Shown one piece after another: positions 1-11,327 of a stretch of 64,000 bases of DNA. The stretch lies in assembly GCA_016758965.1 (NCBI GenBank), contig JAEPRB010000040.1:124001-188000 (forward strand), in the 5' to 3' direction. Position 1 is the stretch's first letter, and each line of letters starts with the position of its first letter. Source of the stretch: Circinella minor. Lineage: Eukaryota; Mucoromycota; Mucoromycetes; Mucorales; Lichtheimiaceae. The translations under genes and the position numbers were made by a program. Below the pieces are notes generated by a model. It did no database searches. It was given only the letters and a program-made list of their open reading frames with translations, and was not told where the DNA came from.

Positions 1-1520
1 AAACCCGTACCACGAATGACAAGTGTTGGATAAATCTTGAGACCATCAGTTCGGAAATCAGGGTTTTCGAAATATTCTTTGAACTGTTCCATATCACGCT
101 CCATGCCCACATTGGGAAGATCAGGCATCATATGGGAAACCACCTTGAAACCGGCATCTTTTGATAATTGGAAAGATTCACATACAGCCTTAACAGTATG
201 ACCACTGTATAATTTATATTGGTTTAATATAGATGAATTAGATGAAGTTATTTGAAAATATTAATTTTTTAAACAAAGAAAATGTATCAAGCTTTTTACT
301 TACCGGTTAGTATCTCTAGCAACATCTTCAAACACACTTTGTACACCAACTTCGAGACGTGTACACCCATAACGTAACATCTGGCTCAAATGAGGCTTTA
401 AACAATAATCAGGTCGAGTTTCAATGGTGATACCAATACATTTAGTTTGACTTTGTTGCGAATATCTATATTTATATGTATATAAATATAAGATATTAGT
501 TACAGAAAAAGTGAAAAAAATTAATTCTCCTAATAAAAAATATGAAGCATACCTGACAGCTTCATCAACATCGTTACTTGAATGGCCCGAAAGAGCATCA
601 TGAAGATTTGCAATAAACCAATTTCGATAATCTTCATGCATAGACATAAAAGTACCACCCATCAAAATATATTCGACCTTATCTACTGAATGTCCCAAAC
701 TTCTTAATTGCTCAACACGGCCACGGGCTTGCTCGTATGGATCATATCTTGCTCGAATAGCACGCATCGATGTTGGTTCGTAACCAGTGTAAGACTGTGT
801 CGAATATTCGAAATCAGAATCAGGACCACCAGGACAGTATCTAATTGAAAATATAGGCCCCATAAATGTCAAAATCTAACTCAATCAAATTTTTAATTTT
901 TTTCTTTTAACTTACACACAAATATTTCCTGTCATTGCAATATGTGGACAACGATGAGGTTTACACATAACAGCTACAACAGCAATCTATATAGACATAT
1001 AAGAAAAACAAAGTTAGCAACACAAAAATCTGCATGGTAGAACAAGAAAGGAAGAAACATATACATACACCAGATGCCGTACGGATTGGCTTTGCCTTAA
1101 GCTTAGGCAAAAGAGCAGCGCGGTGTTGATCGGGAATAGCTGCAATGATATCCACAAGCTTTGGTAAGTTTTGAAGCTTATTTCGTCGAGCCACACGATT
1201 TTTTAATCCATTTAAATTAACGTCCTTCCCAGTTACAGTTGCCGCTACAAGTTCATTGACAATCTCGGCACATGTTTTAACCATCAACTCATGCTATAAA
1301 AAAAAACGCAGACTGCGGTGAGATCAAACAGTACAAAAATGACGAAACAAAAATTCATAATAGATCTAACATATACATGTACATACCTGAGAGGGTCCTA
1401 TATAATTAACATTGAAATTAAAAAAATAATAAAAATTGTCATTAATGGTAGCCGTTAATAAAGACCCTTTTTCTTTTTTTAATTTTTAATTTTTTTACCT
1501 TTTTTATTTTTGGTCGACAT
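1..1520 (-). CDS. ELP3: Elongator complex catalytic subunit ELP3 (5' part, continues past the left edge)
   Basis: Elp3 is the radical-SAM/acetyltransferase subunit of Elongator, which modifies wobble uridines of tRNAs. Exons read on the minus strand are 1520-1499, 1397-1387, 1293-1069, 986-916, 840-553, 465-304 and 204-1 (open). About 327 codons are visible of a protein usually near 550. The N-terminal part carries [10 protein letters not shown] and [10 protein letters not shown]. The exon 4/5 junction rebuilds the iron-sulfur motif C-x9-C-x2-C (CPH...ICVYC), followed by [20 protein letters not shown], then [10 protein letters not shown] and [23 protein letters not shown]. The C-terminal GNAT acetyltransferase domain lies outside the window. 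The start at 1520 opens a 22-nt coding exon joined to an 11-nt microexon, and this gives an N-terminus ([17 protein letters not shown]) that aligns with the family. A start at the internal ATG near 1284 is the alternative. Identification is very secure; the first two exons are inferred. Confidence 0.95.
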
Positions 1521-1852
1521 GATCAAATTGGAGAGTGGAATGAGAGATCCGGGCAAAGAAAGTTTCTGTAGAACCATTCTCCCCACTTTGATTCATCCAA
1601 GAGGTCTGCGTGACTGTCTTTTTTCTTTTTTGCTACTTTTTTTGCATTAACGTTGTTGTTCCTTAGATTTTTATAGTGAAACCGAACAACTTGAATTGAA
1701 TAATAGTTGCTATGTTTCAGATGTCAATTAAGTATGACATGGATGTTTTTTACTTGCTGCCAGTTACCCACAGGAAGTACGTGACTATGAGGTCGAGATC
1801 GAGGGGGAATTAATTACAACAAAGCAGGCTAAAATGAAGGCACTTTCTTCTT

Positions 1853-2290
1853 GGGAATTGCTACGGACACCCCACAAATAAAAATTTATCAGATAAGTTT
1901 TCAGACCATATAAACTATAGTAACAGCATTATCAACACCAATAGCGCTTATTTGACCGCTCATATGTAACATTAAAAGTATACATTAAATTCCTTGTTTG
2001 TCTTGTCTTCATAGGAACTATAGCTCCCACTTGTGTACATAATGATATAGGGAGAAAAGATACGAAAAATATTGACGGTTATTTATAAAAAGTTGAGCTA
2101 CTAATATAAGTTTCATAACCATTTTTAAGTTATGTAACGATAATAGCTGTATATATAGTGAATAAATAGCTGGATACGATGTAATTATTTCAAATTGTTG
2201 TGTGTCTTTGAAAAAATATAAAAGTGGAGTGTCCGTAAGAGCTGAAATTACTTAATATAGTATGTTTTTGGGGTGTCCGTAGCAATTCCC
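1853..2290. mobile_element. 438-bp MITE-like element with 22-bp TIRs and 8-bp target duplication
   Basis: The ends are a perfect 22-bp inverted repeat: 1853-1874 begins GGGAATTGCTACGGACACCC and 2290-2269 is its reverse complement. Both sides are flanked by the direct repeat TTCTTCTT (1845-1852 and 2291-2298), an 8-bp target-site duplication. There is no coding capacity. An 8-bp duplication is typical of the hAT superfamily (also P elements), so this is likely a non-autonomous DNA transposon mobilised in trans. The duplicated octamer is low-complexity, which slightly weakens the target-site reading. The TIR itself cannot be chance. Confidence 0.85.
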
Positions 2291-3429
2291 TTCTTCTTAG
2301 ACAGAAGAATTATCACGGACACTTCTCACACATGAAATTTGACAAACTTTATTTCCAGACTAATTATAACCTTCAGTGACAACATTATCAACATATTTAT
2401 ATGTAAGATAAAAAGTATATATATATATATACTTATTATTTGCTTTAGTAGCTTCATATGAAAAAATACTACATCGTTCAGATATCTTGAATAATAATAC
2501 AGTAAAAAGAAAATCAAAATTAGTGGCAATTAGCCAATTGTGAGTACTTGTATTATATATCTCTGCCATGTCATATAGGAAGGCTAAAAAATATATATTT
2601 TTTCTCTTTGCAATCCAGAAAATCTCAGAAAGTTTTATTCAATGATGCCTTGAATAAGCGATATATCCAATTACCCTTTATACGTAGAATCAACTTCTAA
2701 ATAGTTCTTGTAACTATACATTGTACGTATATACGTACATATATAATATTACATATTCTTTCATCCCCAACTAAAGAAGACCTCCTGATATTTTTACATG
2801 GCTTCGATGATTTCTCTGGTCATTATTTCTCTCTTTTCGATCATTTCTTTTTCAAACATTTTCGAATACGATTAACCTACCATTACATTCCAATCCTTCC
2901 TAGCTACTTCATCTGTTTGTAAGCTATTTTAGACGAAATGTTACAGATAGATGACCATCATGAATATTACTTTGATCCATATGCACCTATTACTTTTTCA
3001 GAAATTCTAATCATGTTTGTTTCGATTTATTATATAATATAAAAGTGGTGGCACTTTTGATATATTAACTCCTTTTTTTTAACTTTGGCGCTGTTCCACC
3101 ACTTCAAAATTGTTGCGTATTAAGATAATATAAAGCTTTTGACGAGTTACTGTTAAGGACAGAGTAATATATTTATCTGACTGACAGACAAAATTTTGGC
3201 CAGAATCAAAAGAGATCGTTTTATATTTATCTTCCAGATAAGATAATGTTACGAATTTATGTAACGAGAGTTAGCATTTATCATTTTCAATCTGTCGGAT
3301 ATACAGTATAATGTAGCTATACATATATACATAACTCATACTCTTTGTTAGCATCAATAAAAAGTCCTATTTAAAAATTAATTCGTTGTTTTCTAACAAA
3401 ACGTCCTAGTTTACTAATCATATTAGATA

Positions 3430-3799
3430 CAGGATTTGCATTCATTTCCGGACACAACCCTCAATTTTTTTGCTTATTATGATATGCCATATTTTTCGCT
3501 TATGATAAGTGATACTTGGTTAATCCCATAAAAGCAGGTGTAGCAAATACGAAGAAAAAAATAATATTAGTCGCGAAAAGCTCCCCTTATCATTTGTGTA
3601 AATCTCTAATCTTTACAAGTGAATCTCTTAGACCTCATAAGTAAGAAAATTATATATATATCATAATATCATAAGCTAAAAATACCGCCAAAAAAATTGA
3701 CATCATAAGCGAACAAATCACATATTATAAGCGAAAAAAAAATTACACTTATAAGCGAAAAAATCGAGGGTTGTGTCCGGGAATGAATGTAAAATCCTG
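3430..3799. mobile_element. 370-bp MITE-like element, Tc1/mariner type (TA target site)
   Basis: Long terminal inverted repeats of about 50 bp with a few mismatches start CAGGATTT at 3430 and end AAATCCTG at 3799. Both include the block CCGGACACAACCCTC. The element is flanked by TA on each side (3428-3429 and 3800-3801), the duplication made by Tc1/mariner transposases. The interior has several copies of the motif TTATAAGCGAAAAA or CATAAGCGAA in both orientations, forming subterminal repeats. There is no coding capacity. This is a non-autonomous element unrelated in sequence to the complete transposon at 55229-57728. Confidence 0.85.
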
Positions 3800-6229
3800 T
3801 ACTTAATGGTTAACTCTTTGAGTACTTCGAATTGATACGTAATACTGTTGAAACTGTTCGCTGTTACTAATTTCAAAATTTGTCAGCCTTTTGGTTTTCT
3901 ATGCACTTTGTTATTAGAAACTTCTCACTATTGTAGATTGCGTCGTCATTAACATCTTGATTCGGTGTGCTCCCAAAGCTCATATATTGTGTTTATTATC
4001 CTATTAACTTCACCCTTCAAGACCAGCATTATGATAGTCCCCATGTTTTTATGTGTATGGAAAGAATTAATCTGTGTGACATTTCAAGAAAATAAAAGTG
4101 TCATGTAATGCGCTAAAAATGGGGTTATTGTGATCTTTCTCTGCATTTATTTTTTCTTTGTTATTTTTGCCAAGGAATCTTTCTTGTTATCAATATAGTT
4201 CTCTACTAGATTTTAATTTATGTTAATTGTTAAGCTTTTAAATACTCTACGTCGATATAAAAACTTTAGGTTTGATTGTCTGATGGGCTTTACTGTATTA
4301 CGATAATAAGATTTCATTTATTTTGTTAAAATTAAATTAGCTGTAAATATTGCGCTGATGAGGTAATGAGGATTTTGTCGGGGCTATACTTTCACTAATT
4401 GAAGACCATGTCGATGGTTGAGAGTATATTTTTGAAACTACTCACCTTATTATCTAAGAGAAATATTACATGTTTAAGTTGTGCCATCCAATTATATACA
4501 CAATTCAGTAAAATATATATACGCATTGAAATATTTATCATTGTATTTAAGCAACAATGCTATTAATATATATACACAATACTGTAGATGTATGTGGATG
4601 GCTTAAAAGAGCTTTTGAATACCTAAGCTTATTATATTACTGCTTGCTTGTATAATATAATTTAAAATTTATATACGTATTTAGTTCTTTTGCATGACAT
4701 TGTACATCATACATATTACGTATTAACTTGCAGACGATAATGAAAGAATAAGGAGTTGTAATAAAAGAAAGGAAACCGTGCTCTCAATTTGCTATTCTTA
4801 TCATGCATGCTAAGAACCACTATTGACGATGATCTTATCCAAATTTTCAAATTTCCTTTTACGTTTAATAACAGTAACGGTACTGATAATAAAATGTTAG
4901 TTTGAAACAGCATACAATAACTGATGTATATAATCGACAATTATAATAGGGGTCAAAGATATATACTTTTAAGTTCGAGAATAAGCTTAATCTATTTCAC
5001 TCAGCTTACAATAACAATGGCTTTATTTTCTTTTTGGTGGATAGTGAAGCTAGGCTACGTACATTTTTAATTATGTACACACTTCTTTCTCTTCTTAGTA
5101 ATACTGGATAAAAATAGTGTGAAATCGGGCAGCGCAGTTTTTTACTCAATTCAAAAAGAAAGTAGTTACCATTTTGCAAAACTCACATAGGAGAGTGTGA
5201 TTGAGAACAAGAAAGAAAGAAAAAAGAAGGAGACGAAAAAAAAAGACGAGGGGGGATGGGATCTGGTGAAACACAGGCAGGGGCCGTTCTTTTATAGGTG
5301 CACGCATTTTGATTATATGTACACGCGCATTTATATGTGTTTTTTGGTGTGACCTAACGACGGGATTATTATTTTTTCATGTGTAATGTGTATGTGTGTG
5401 GAACACCGGAATCCACGGAAAGAAAAAACATGAAACCAAATCTGTGTGTGTCCATCATATTGAATGTATTTTAAAATAATCGAATTATAATAAACCCATG
5501 TAATATGAGTTTTTCAGTTCCTGGATTATATTGATGTATTAAGTATAATGGTAAAATTATAACAAATAAAAAAGGAACGGCTGAAAACAGTATATTGGCC
5601 TCCTTTTTTTCGCAATAGTATAAATGCATTTATGATTTTATTTTTTAACCCTTAGATTTTTTTTCAAGGTAAATAAAGAAATAAAACTGGATAGATTTAA
5701 ATAGAATATGGGTGGTGGTCATGGCGTTATTAGCCTGTCAACATTTTTTTTCGCATCAATAAATGTGTATGAAAAATGAAAATAACCCCATAGCAACAAT
5801 GAAAAAAAGGGTTGTTGCTAAGCAAAATTACTCGATTTGTGAAATCGGATACGAAAAAAAAAAAAAAAAAGAATGTTGCGTGGACGGGTCAGGAGTTATC
5901 TACTTCCGATAAAAAAAATACAAAAACAGAGTCGAAAGTTTCGCTTTTAGGTGTGCTGTTATTATTATTAATATTCTTATTATTACACTGTCTTTCTCTC
6001 TTTGTGTATGTTGTAGTTTGTTGGCTCCTTTTTTTTTTTTTTTTTTTTGAGTCCTGTATAATTTTTATTTTATTTTACTCGCTTTTTTTTTCTACTCCTC
6101 TTTTTCCCCTCTTTTCACTTTTCTCTTTGCATATTATATTATTATATTCCTCTTTAACTTACCCTCTTTCTTCTCCGTCCTCCTTTATTTTTTTTATATT
6201 TTATCTTTATTTTCTTTCTTTTTTTTCTT

Positions 6230-8341
6230 ATGACGCAATCTCCGAATCTTCGTTTCTTTGGTCTTAATAAAGATCGTAAGAATCAAACTACTGCTCAACA
6301 AACACCTATTAGTACGGTACGATCTCCGACTCTTGGTGCAGATACACCTGAACCGGCGCCACCAGGCCAAACCAATGTACACGGTTGGCTCATGAATGTC
6401 CCGGGTTATAGAGAAGAGCGCGAACAACAAAATGAATATTCTTCCATTGTCGATGAAGATAACATTGGGTAAATATATACATATATTCATAGCATATTGA
6501 ATAAATAAGAGAAACTGCCAGGGAAGATAGCATGTGTGCGTGTGATAACGAAAGAAAAAAGCCGAGAGGAAAAAAAACAAGTTTTATTCAAGAGAAAAAA
6601 AATTGCATTACAATATTTGTAGTATACCTATTGTAAAATCTTCAAGACGATTAGGCAATGGTCGACCTGAATCAATATCGTCAGTGAGCTCGGGTGATAG
6701 CGTCAATTTGGACGATTTAATCAAAAATAACTTTACTGTTCAAGTAGACGACGAAACAGATTTGCCTAATTTAGCTGATTTGGATTTGGACGACTCCGCA
6801 GATGATTTTTGGAAGATGAACGATGTAAAGTATATATTTGTATATGTGGAAAAGGAAATAACGACAGGAATTTTATAATGAGAAGAATTGCAAAGTTTAT
6901 GTGAGGATTATTGTTTACTGATAAATTCATTGTTATAATTATGATTATTACTATTTTACAGAGTTTGACGAATTTTCGTCCTTCAACGATTACTACCGAA
7001 GGTAATAAACTATCAAATGACCGTAGTGGTCACGAATTACTTTCAGTAGATGGACCGTTTGATGAAAATGAATTTATTGGGATGGGCAAGATGGTAAAGT
7101 GGCTTTTTTTATTTTGTTTAGTAATGTATTAAAACAAAATTATTATACAAATTAATAATATATAATAATAGAATTCGAATGATGATGAGGAACTTATGAA
7201 TTGGTCCCCTGAAAGTAGTACTGGTAAAAATTACTATTATTATATCTATTACATATAAGGATTATTTTGTGATTATTAATAATTAGGGCTAAATATTAAT
7301 AATATGATATTATGTATATGGGGTGGTTACTTTAACATTATAGAAGAAAAATTGGATACATTATCAAGTGCATCATCACGAACAGCACGATCTCGTCTTC
7401 ATCCACCTTCTTCACGTTTTTCACCAGATCATCGAATCAAAACACAACGTTCAGGAAGCTTAAGTAGCGAAAATAGTTTAACATCTCAATCAACTATTAC
7501 AACTGGTGGCGGTGGTAATGGTGCTTATGCAAGATATGGTATGGCACCTATGATTTATCCATCCGAGTCAACTACATCCAATTCATCACGATCTCACAGT
7601 CGACTTTCCGACTATTCCGCATCCAGTAGTCAAGCATCATCCAACGCTACATCTATCCCAAGAGCAAGTTCGCGTGCTAGTAGTTCGATACCCAGCAGTA
7701 ATAATAATACCGCAAGCAACCATAATGTAAAACATACTAGTGGATTACGACGGCCCTCGGATCATCATATTGATAGAAGTTTTCGATCTTCATCAAGGAT
7801 AGGTGGCCCTATTCATACCAATAATATACCAACAACAACAAGTGGTTCTCGATTAGCAAAACGGGCAACCCATGTTCCTTTACCTTCTTCAAGAGCAGCA
7901 CCCAAACCTCAAATGGTCGCATCATCACGTTCCACAGGATTATCTAGTACACGATTACCTTCTCGAGCGAGTCATATTCCTTCACCACGAGCAAGTGCAG
8001 CATCACCAGAACCTCGATCACCAACATTAAGTCCACGAAATAACAATAGCAGTAGTAGACCACGTTCACCATTTACGAATACACGTATCGGTGGTATCCG
8101 TAGTCCTACACCTACTGGTGGTACACCACGTAACAGTATCTTTTCATCCTCAGAATCAAGACGACAACAAGATAAAGACAATAGTAATCATATTCATAAT
8201 AATAATCATAGTAATAATAATAATCATAATAGCCGTATTGGACGACCACCTTCTTCAGCAGGTAATACCAGACAAACTGGATTACGCCCACCAAGTGCCA
8301 TTGGTAAAGTTTCTACTGGTAGTAGGAGAGGACCTGTATAA
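6230..8341 (+). CDS. Ser/Arg-rich basic protein with SxIP-like motifs, possible microtubule plus-end partner
   Basis: Five exons (6230-6468, 6623-6824, 6962-7093, 7172-7223, 7344-8341) encode about 540 residues. The N-terminal 200 residues hold short ordered-looking stretches (VHGWLMNVPGYREE, an acidic LDLDDSADDFWKMND, EELMNWSPESS). The C-terminal two thirds are disordered, basic and very rich in Ser, Arg, Pro and Asn. Within this tail are TSIPRAS (about 310), SSIPSS (about 322) and SHIPSPR (about 417). They match the S/T-x-I-P consensus by which EB1/Mal3 recruits partners to microtubule ends, set in the basic Ser/Pro-rich context such motifs need. A CLIP-170-like gene lies 20 kb away. I do not recognise an ortholog; SLAIN- or Mto2-like proteins are a guess from composition. 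The gene model is good; the function is inferred from motifs only. Confidence 0.75.
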
Positions 8342-9073
8342 TAAACTATATGCTATTATTTTTTTGTATAACTTTTCTATTCCTATATACAACATTTCAT
8401 ATATATACAACCTCTCTCTTTTTTCTTTTCTTTCTTTTATTCCTTAAAAAATCACTCACATCATGCATCCTTTATATATATATATATATATATATTATCA
8501 AACATTTGACAGAGAAGAGAAAAAAAAATACATTTTTTTTGTTATTAAATTTAACATACCTATCAATACATTCATCCAAATAATACATATCAGCATTGGA
8601 AGTTGTGTGCTTATATAGAGTTTTTGTTTCATTATCCTACCCCCATCCTGGAAGATTGAACTGACTTTATTACACATCATCAATATATAATAATAATAAT
8701 AATAATAATCATCCGAGTGTATAATATAGTCTACATTTTGATTTAGAGTTTTGTCCATATCATTTTTAATTCTTCCGTGTGTGTAATTGTAATTGTAATT
8801 TTATATTTCTTTTTATTATTTGAAACTACAACAGAGATTTTAATTGAAAGTAGTTGAATAAATTCAATGAATTCGAATAGCAAATTTAGAGTACTGTGTG
8901 TTTTCAAAGCAACTGATCTCTTTGGATTAAAAAAGACGCGTAGCGCGCACAACAATGGAGTACGCGAGCCACTTTAAACTCTCCGATAAAGTGGAAGCGC
9001 TTTTTTTTTTCTTTTCTTTTTTTGCCACAACTAAACAAAATATAATAATAATAATATACCAAAACATACAACA
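8342..9073. other. Intergenic: 3' region of SxIP gene and SLD2 promoter
   Basis: This spacer holds an AT dinucleotide run near 8472-8495, an (AAT)n run near 8687-8709, and the SLD2 promoter with an MluI cell-cycle box. No additional coding sequence is seen. Confidence 0.6.
8936..8941 (+). promoter_or_regulatory. MluI cell-cycle box (ACGCGT) upstream of SLD2
   Basis: ACGCGT sits 133 bp upstream of the SLD2 start codon and is followed two bases later by the GC-rich string GCGCGC. In fungi this hexamer is the core site of MBF (Mbp1/Swi6), which switches on DNA-replication genes at G1/S. CpG-rich hexamers are rare in this AT-rich spacer, and the downstream gene is a replication initiation factor. 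A functional site is therefore plausible but unproven. Confidence 0.55.
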
Positions 9074-10542
9074 ATGGCGGATACCACTATAAGTATAGAG
9101 CAACTACAAGAAAGGATTCTTAAAATGAAGAAAGCTTTATTAGATTGGGAAAAAAGTTTTGAACATCGTTATAACCGTAAACCAACTATTGCAGATGTTC
9201 AGAAGAGACCTGATCGTGGTAATGTATCTTATTATATGTTTAGCAGGAATATAAGAAGTATCACCAAATGTATAAAACACATATACATGTAGAGAAAAAG
9301 GAAGTAAAAAACAAGAATCATGTAAACTCACTCAATTTAATTTAATTTAATCGTATATGTATAGAATTGTACTATCAAAAATATAATAGGTATAAAAAGA
9401 AACTTAAACAAATACAGTTACAAGTACGCGCTTCACAACAATCAAGTCCAAAACGTCCTGTAGAATTTATTCATTCGCCTAATCATCCTCGATCACCTCA
9501 TAATCGACTGTTACGTGAAAAGCATCAACAGCAAAAGCAATTACAATTGCAACAACAGCGACAACATTTAGAAGAAGAACAAAGGCAAATAAATGAATAT
9601 GTTCCTCGACCATTGATATTTCCCAAAGATGATATTAAACCCAAAAAGATTAGTAATAATAATAACGCAAAGATACAACAGCAAAAAGTAACGTCAACAG
9701 GAACAACAGTAGAAGGAGGAGCAGATGTAGCAGAAATTGTTGTTGAACAAGCATTTTGGTTGGATATTACTGTACCTGAGCTATTAAGTCGTCAAGATTC
9801 AGGTGTAATTTCTCAACAACAAACTCAAGAAGACGGACAGGATGAATCTAATAATCATGATGGTATTGAACAAGAGGAGGAACAAAATGATGATAATGAT
9901 GATGATGAAGAAGAAGACTTGATGATGATAATGAAGAAGAAACAAAACAACAGTTTTATGGAAACATCAGCAGATAATTTAGATGATCTGTTCAATGATG
10001 AACCAGGCAATGAAAATTGGGTGAATAGCGAGGATTTAGGTCCGTTAGCAGCTTATGCGCGACAAAAAAAGCAAGATGAGAGTGTAAAAAAAAGACGAGT
10101 ATTGGGTAATGAAGAATTAGTTGAAAAAAGACGTAAAATGAAAGCCATGCTGGAACCTTACAAACAAAAAAATTATGATACATTATCACCAGCACTAGCA
10201 GCTGAAAGACAAGCAAAACGGGATCGAGAAGTAGAACAACGAAATGAACAACACAAACCATTACAATTAGCTGCTGCAACAACAAAAAGTGAGGATGATG
10301 ATTTTATCGTTTCACACCGTGTTTTTGAACCTGTGGTAAATAGTCAAGATATTGGACTATTACGAAATAATCAAGAACGAAAGGATCGTTTCCGTGCACA
10401 ATTGGAAGCTGGTACATTTGGAATACCAAAGCCTAAACTAACTCCATCACCACCATCAACACAAGAAACACAAGAGGATGAAACCATTTCAGATCATACT
10501 TCTGCAAATACTGAAACTACTATTACTGCTATGAATGAGTAG
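9074..10542 (+). CDS. SLD2: DNA replication regulator Sld2/Drc1-like (RecQL4 N-terminal homologue)
   Basis: Two exons (9074-9218, 9365-10542) encode 440 residues. The N-terminus carries the Sld2/RecQL4 signature: a helix ending in LLDWEKSFEHRYNRKPTIADVQKRPDR, which is joined across the intron to YYQKYNRYKKKLK. Sld2 is phosphorylated by S-phase CDK and then binds Dpb11 to load GINS and pol epsilon at origins. Candidate full CDK sites such as SPKR and the SP-rich SPNHPRSPHNR follow at once. The middle is Gln-rich coiled coil and a strongly acidic segment (DDNDDDEEEDL). The C-terminal part is charged, with VSHRVFEPVVNSQDIGLL. The ACGCGT box upstream suggests G1/S transcription. Length is close to yeast Sld2 (453). 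Outside the N-terminal motif the family is poorly conserved, so the call rests mainly on that block. Confidence 0.82.
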
Positions 10543-10874
10543 TGAAGCTGTGCTTGTTAAATTTGACGCAACACCATCCACTACTATCATTGGAACTACA
10601 ACAACTGTGAATTGATAATAATATATATATATATTTATATATATATGTACATAAAGTACTATAGTAACACCTTCCCACATCTATCTTAACTAGTTTTCAC
10701 ATTTTTTAACTACGTTTGTAAATAATATAATTCTCACCTCGCTCTCATTCATCTGAAAAGCAATAAAAATGGAAAAAAAACATATATTCAGAAATAGTAT
10801 TTGTTTTTCCTATAAATTTTATATTTACATAATCACACTACATACAGATAGACACATTGAAAAAATCGTTAACA

Positions 10875-11327
10875 TCAATGGTAACGTCTTTTGGATGGAT
10901 AAATCGGTCGTTTATGATGTACAAATCGTTTCCAAAAATGTCGAATTTGATATATACAAGATTTAATCCAAGTCCGTTGAGTGGATGAATGTTGAATGAA
11001 TACAACACTCTGGTTATTGCTATTATGATTGTTTGGAATAGTATGGTAAGAGGTTAAAAAACTTGGTTCTTCGGGTGGTGTAATTGTACTTTGATCTCGA
11101 AGTAGGTAAGAAGATGTATCTTGAGGTGGATGAGGTAAACCACAAACCAGACAAGCAGGCGGATCATATACTGGCTTATGATGAAATGAATAACTTTCGT
11201 CATCATTTGTAAGTGTAGCTGGCGTGGGTGTTACTGTAGTTGTTATAGTGTTAATGAGAAATCGATTGTTTGTAATAGGAACAGGAGACCACATGGCCAA
11301 CCCACTCGTAAAAAACGGTGAGTTCAT
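10875..11327 (-). CDS. Uncharacterised 150-aa ORF, antisense to the start of the 11293 gene
   Basis: This single open frame of 150 codons has balanced composition: a Thr/Pro-rich stretch (TITTTVTPTPATLT), PPACLVCGLPHPPQ with a CxxC pair, and a basic C-terminus (WKRFVHHKRPIYPSKRRYH). It looks more protein-like than random frames here, but no family is recognised. Its ATG at 11327 is downstream, on the other strand, of the ATG at 11293 of the neighbouring small gene, so the two overlap head to head by about 35 bp. It could be a real divergent gene starting at its second Met (11294), or a chance frame over the promoter of the other gene. Confidence 0.35.
   Translation of the reverse strand: MNSPFFTSGLAMWSPVPITNNRFLINTITTTVTPTPATLTNDDESYSFHHKPVYDPPACLVCGLPHPPQDTSSYLLRDQSTITPPEEPSFLTSYHTIPNNHNSNNQSVVFIQHSSTQRTWIKSCIYQIRHFWKRFVHHKRPIYPSKRRYH

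Larger units (their letters stand above)
1521..6229. other. Intergenic region with two MITE-like elements
   Basis: This 4.7-kb AT-rich spacer lies between the divergent ELP3 start and the SxIP-motif gene. No open frame in it looks like a protein: the longer frames near 4716-4940 and 5812-6267 are low-complexity, rich in Phe/Leu/Ile/Lys, and lack family motifs. It holds the two inverted-repeat elements listed separately. The last 400 bases before 6230 are pyrimidine-rich (long T and C tracts), as is common just upstream of fungal start codons. Confidence 0.6.

Noticed and set aside
5812..6267. A 151-codon plus-strand frame rich in Leu, Phe and Ser
   Set aside because: It is built from poly-A and T/C tracts of the leader before 6230 and has no motif. 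The real gene starts at 6230 in another frame.
7224..7343. Acceptor at the TTAG just before GGGCTAAATATT as the start of exon 5 of the SxIP gene
   Set aside because: The frame stays open, but it adds an odd hydrophobic piece. GCTAAAT looks like the branch site, and the TATAG at 7339-7343 gives a better exon in the same frame.
7972..8294. Antisense frames opposite the Ser-rich exon
   Set aside because: They mirror the repetitive codons of the SxIP gene (poly-Leu, poly-Tyr) and have no independent support.
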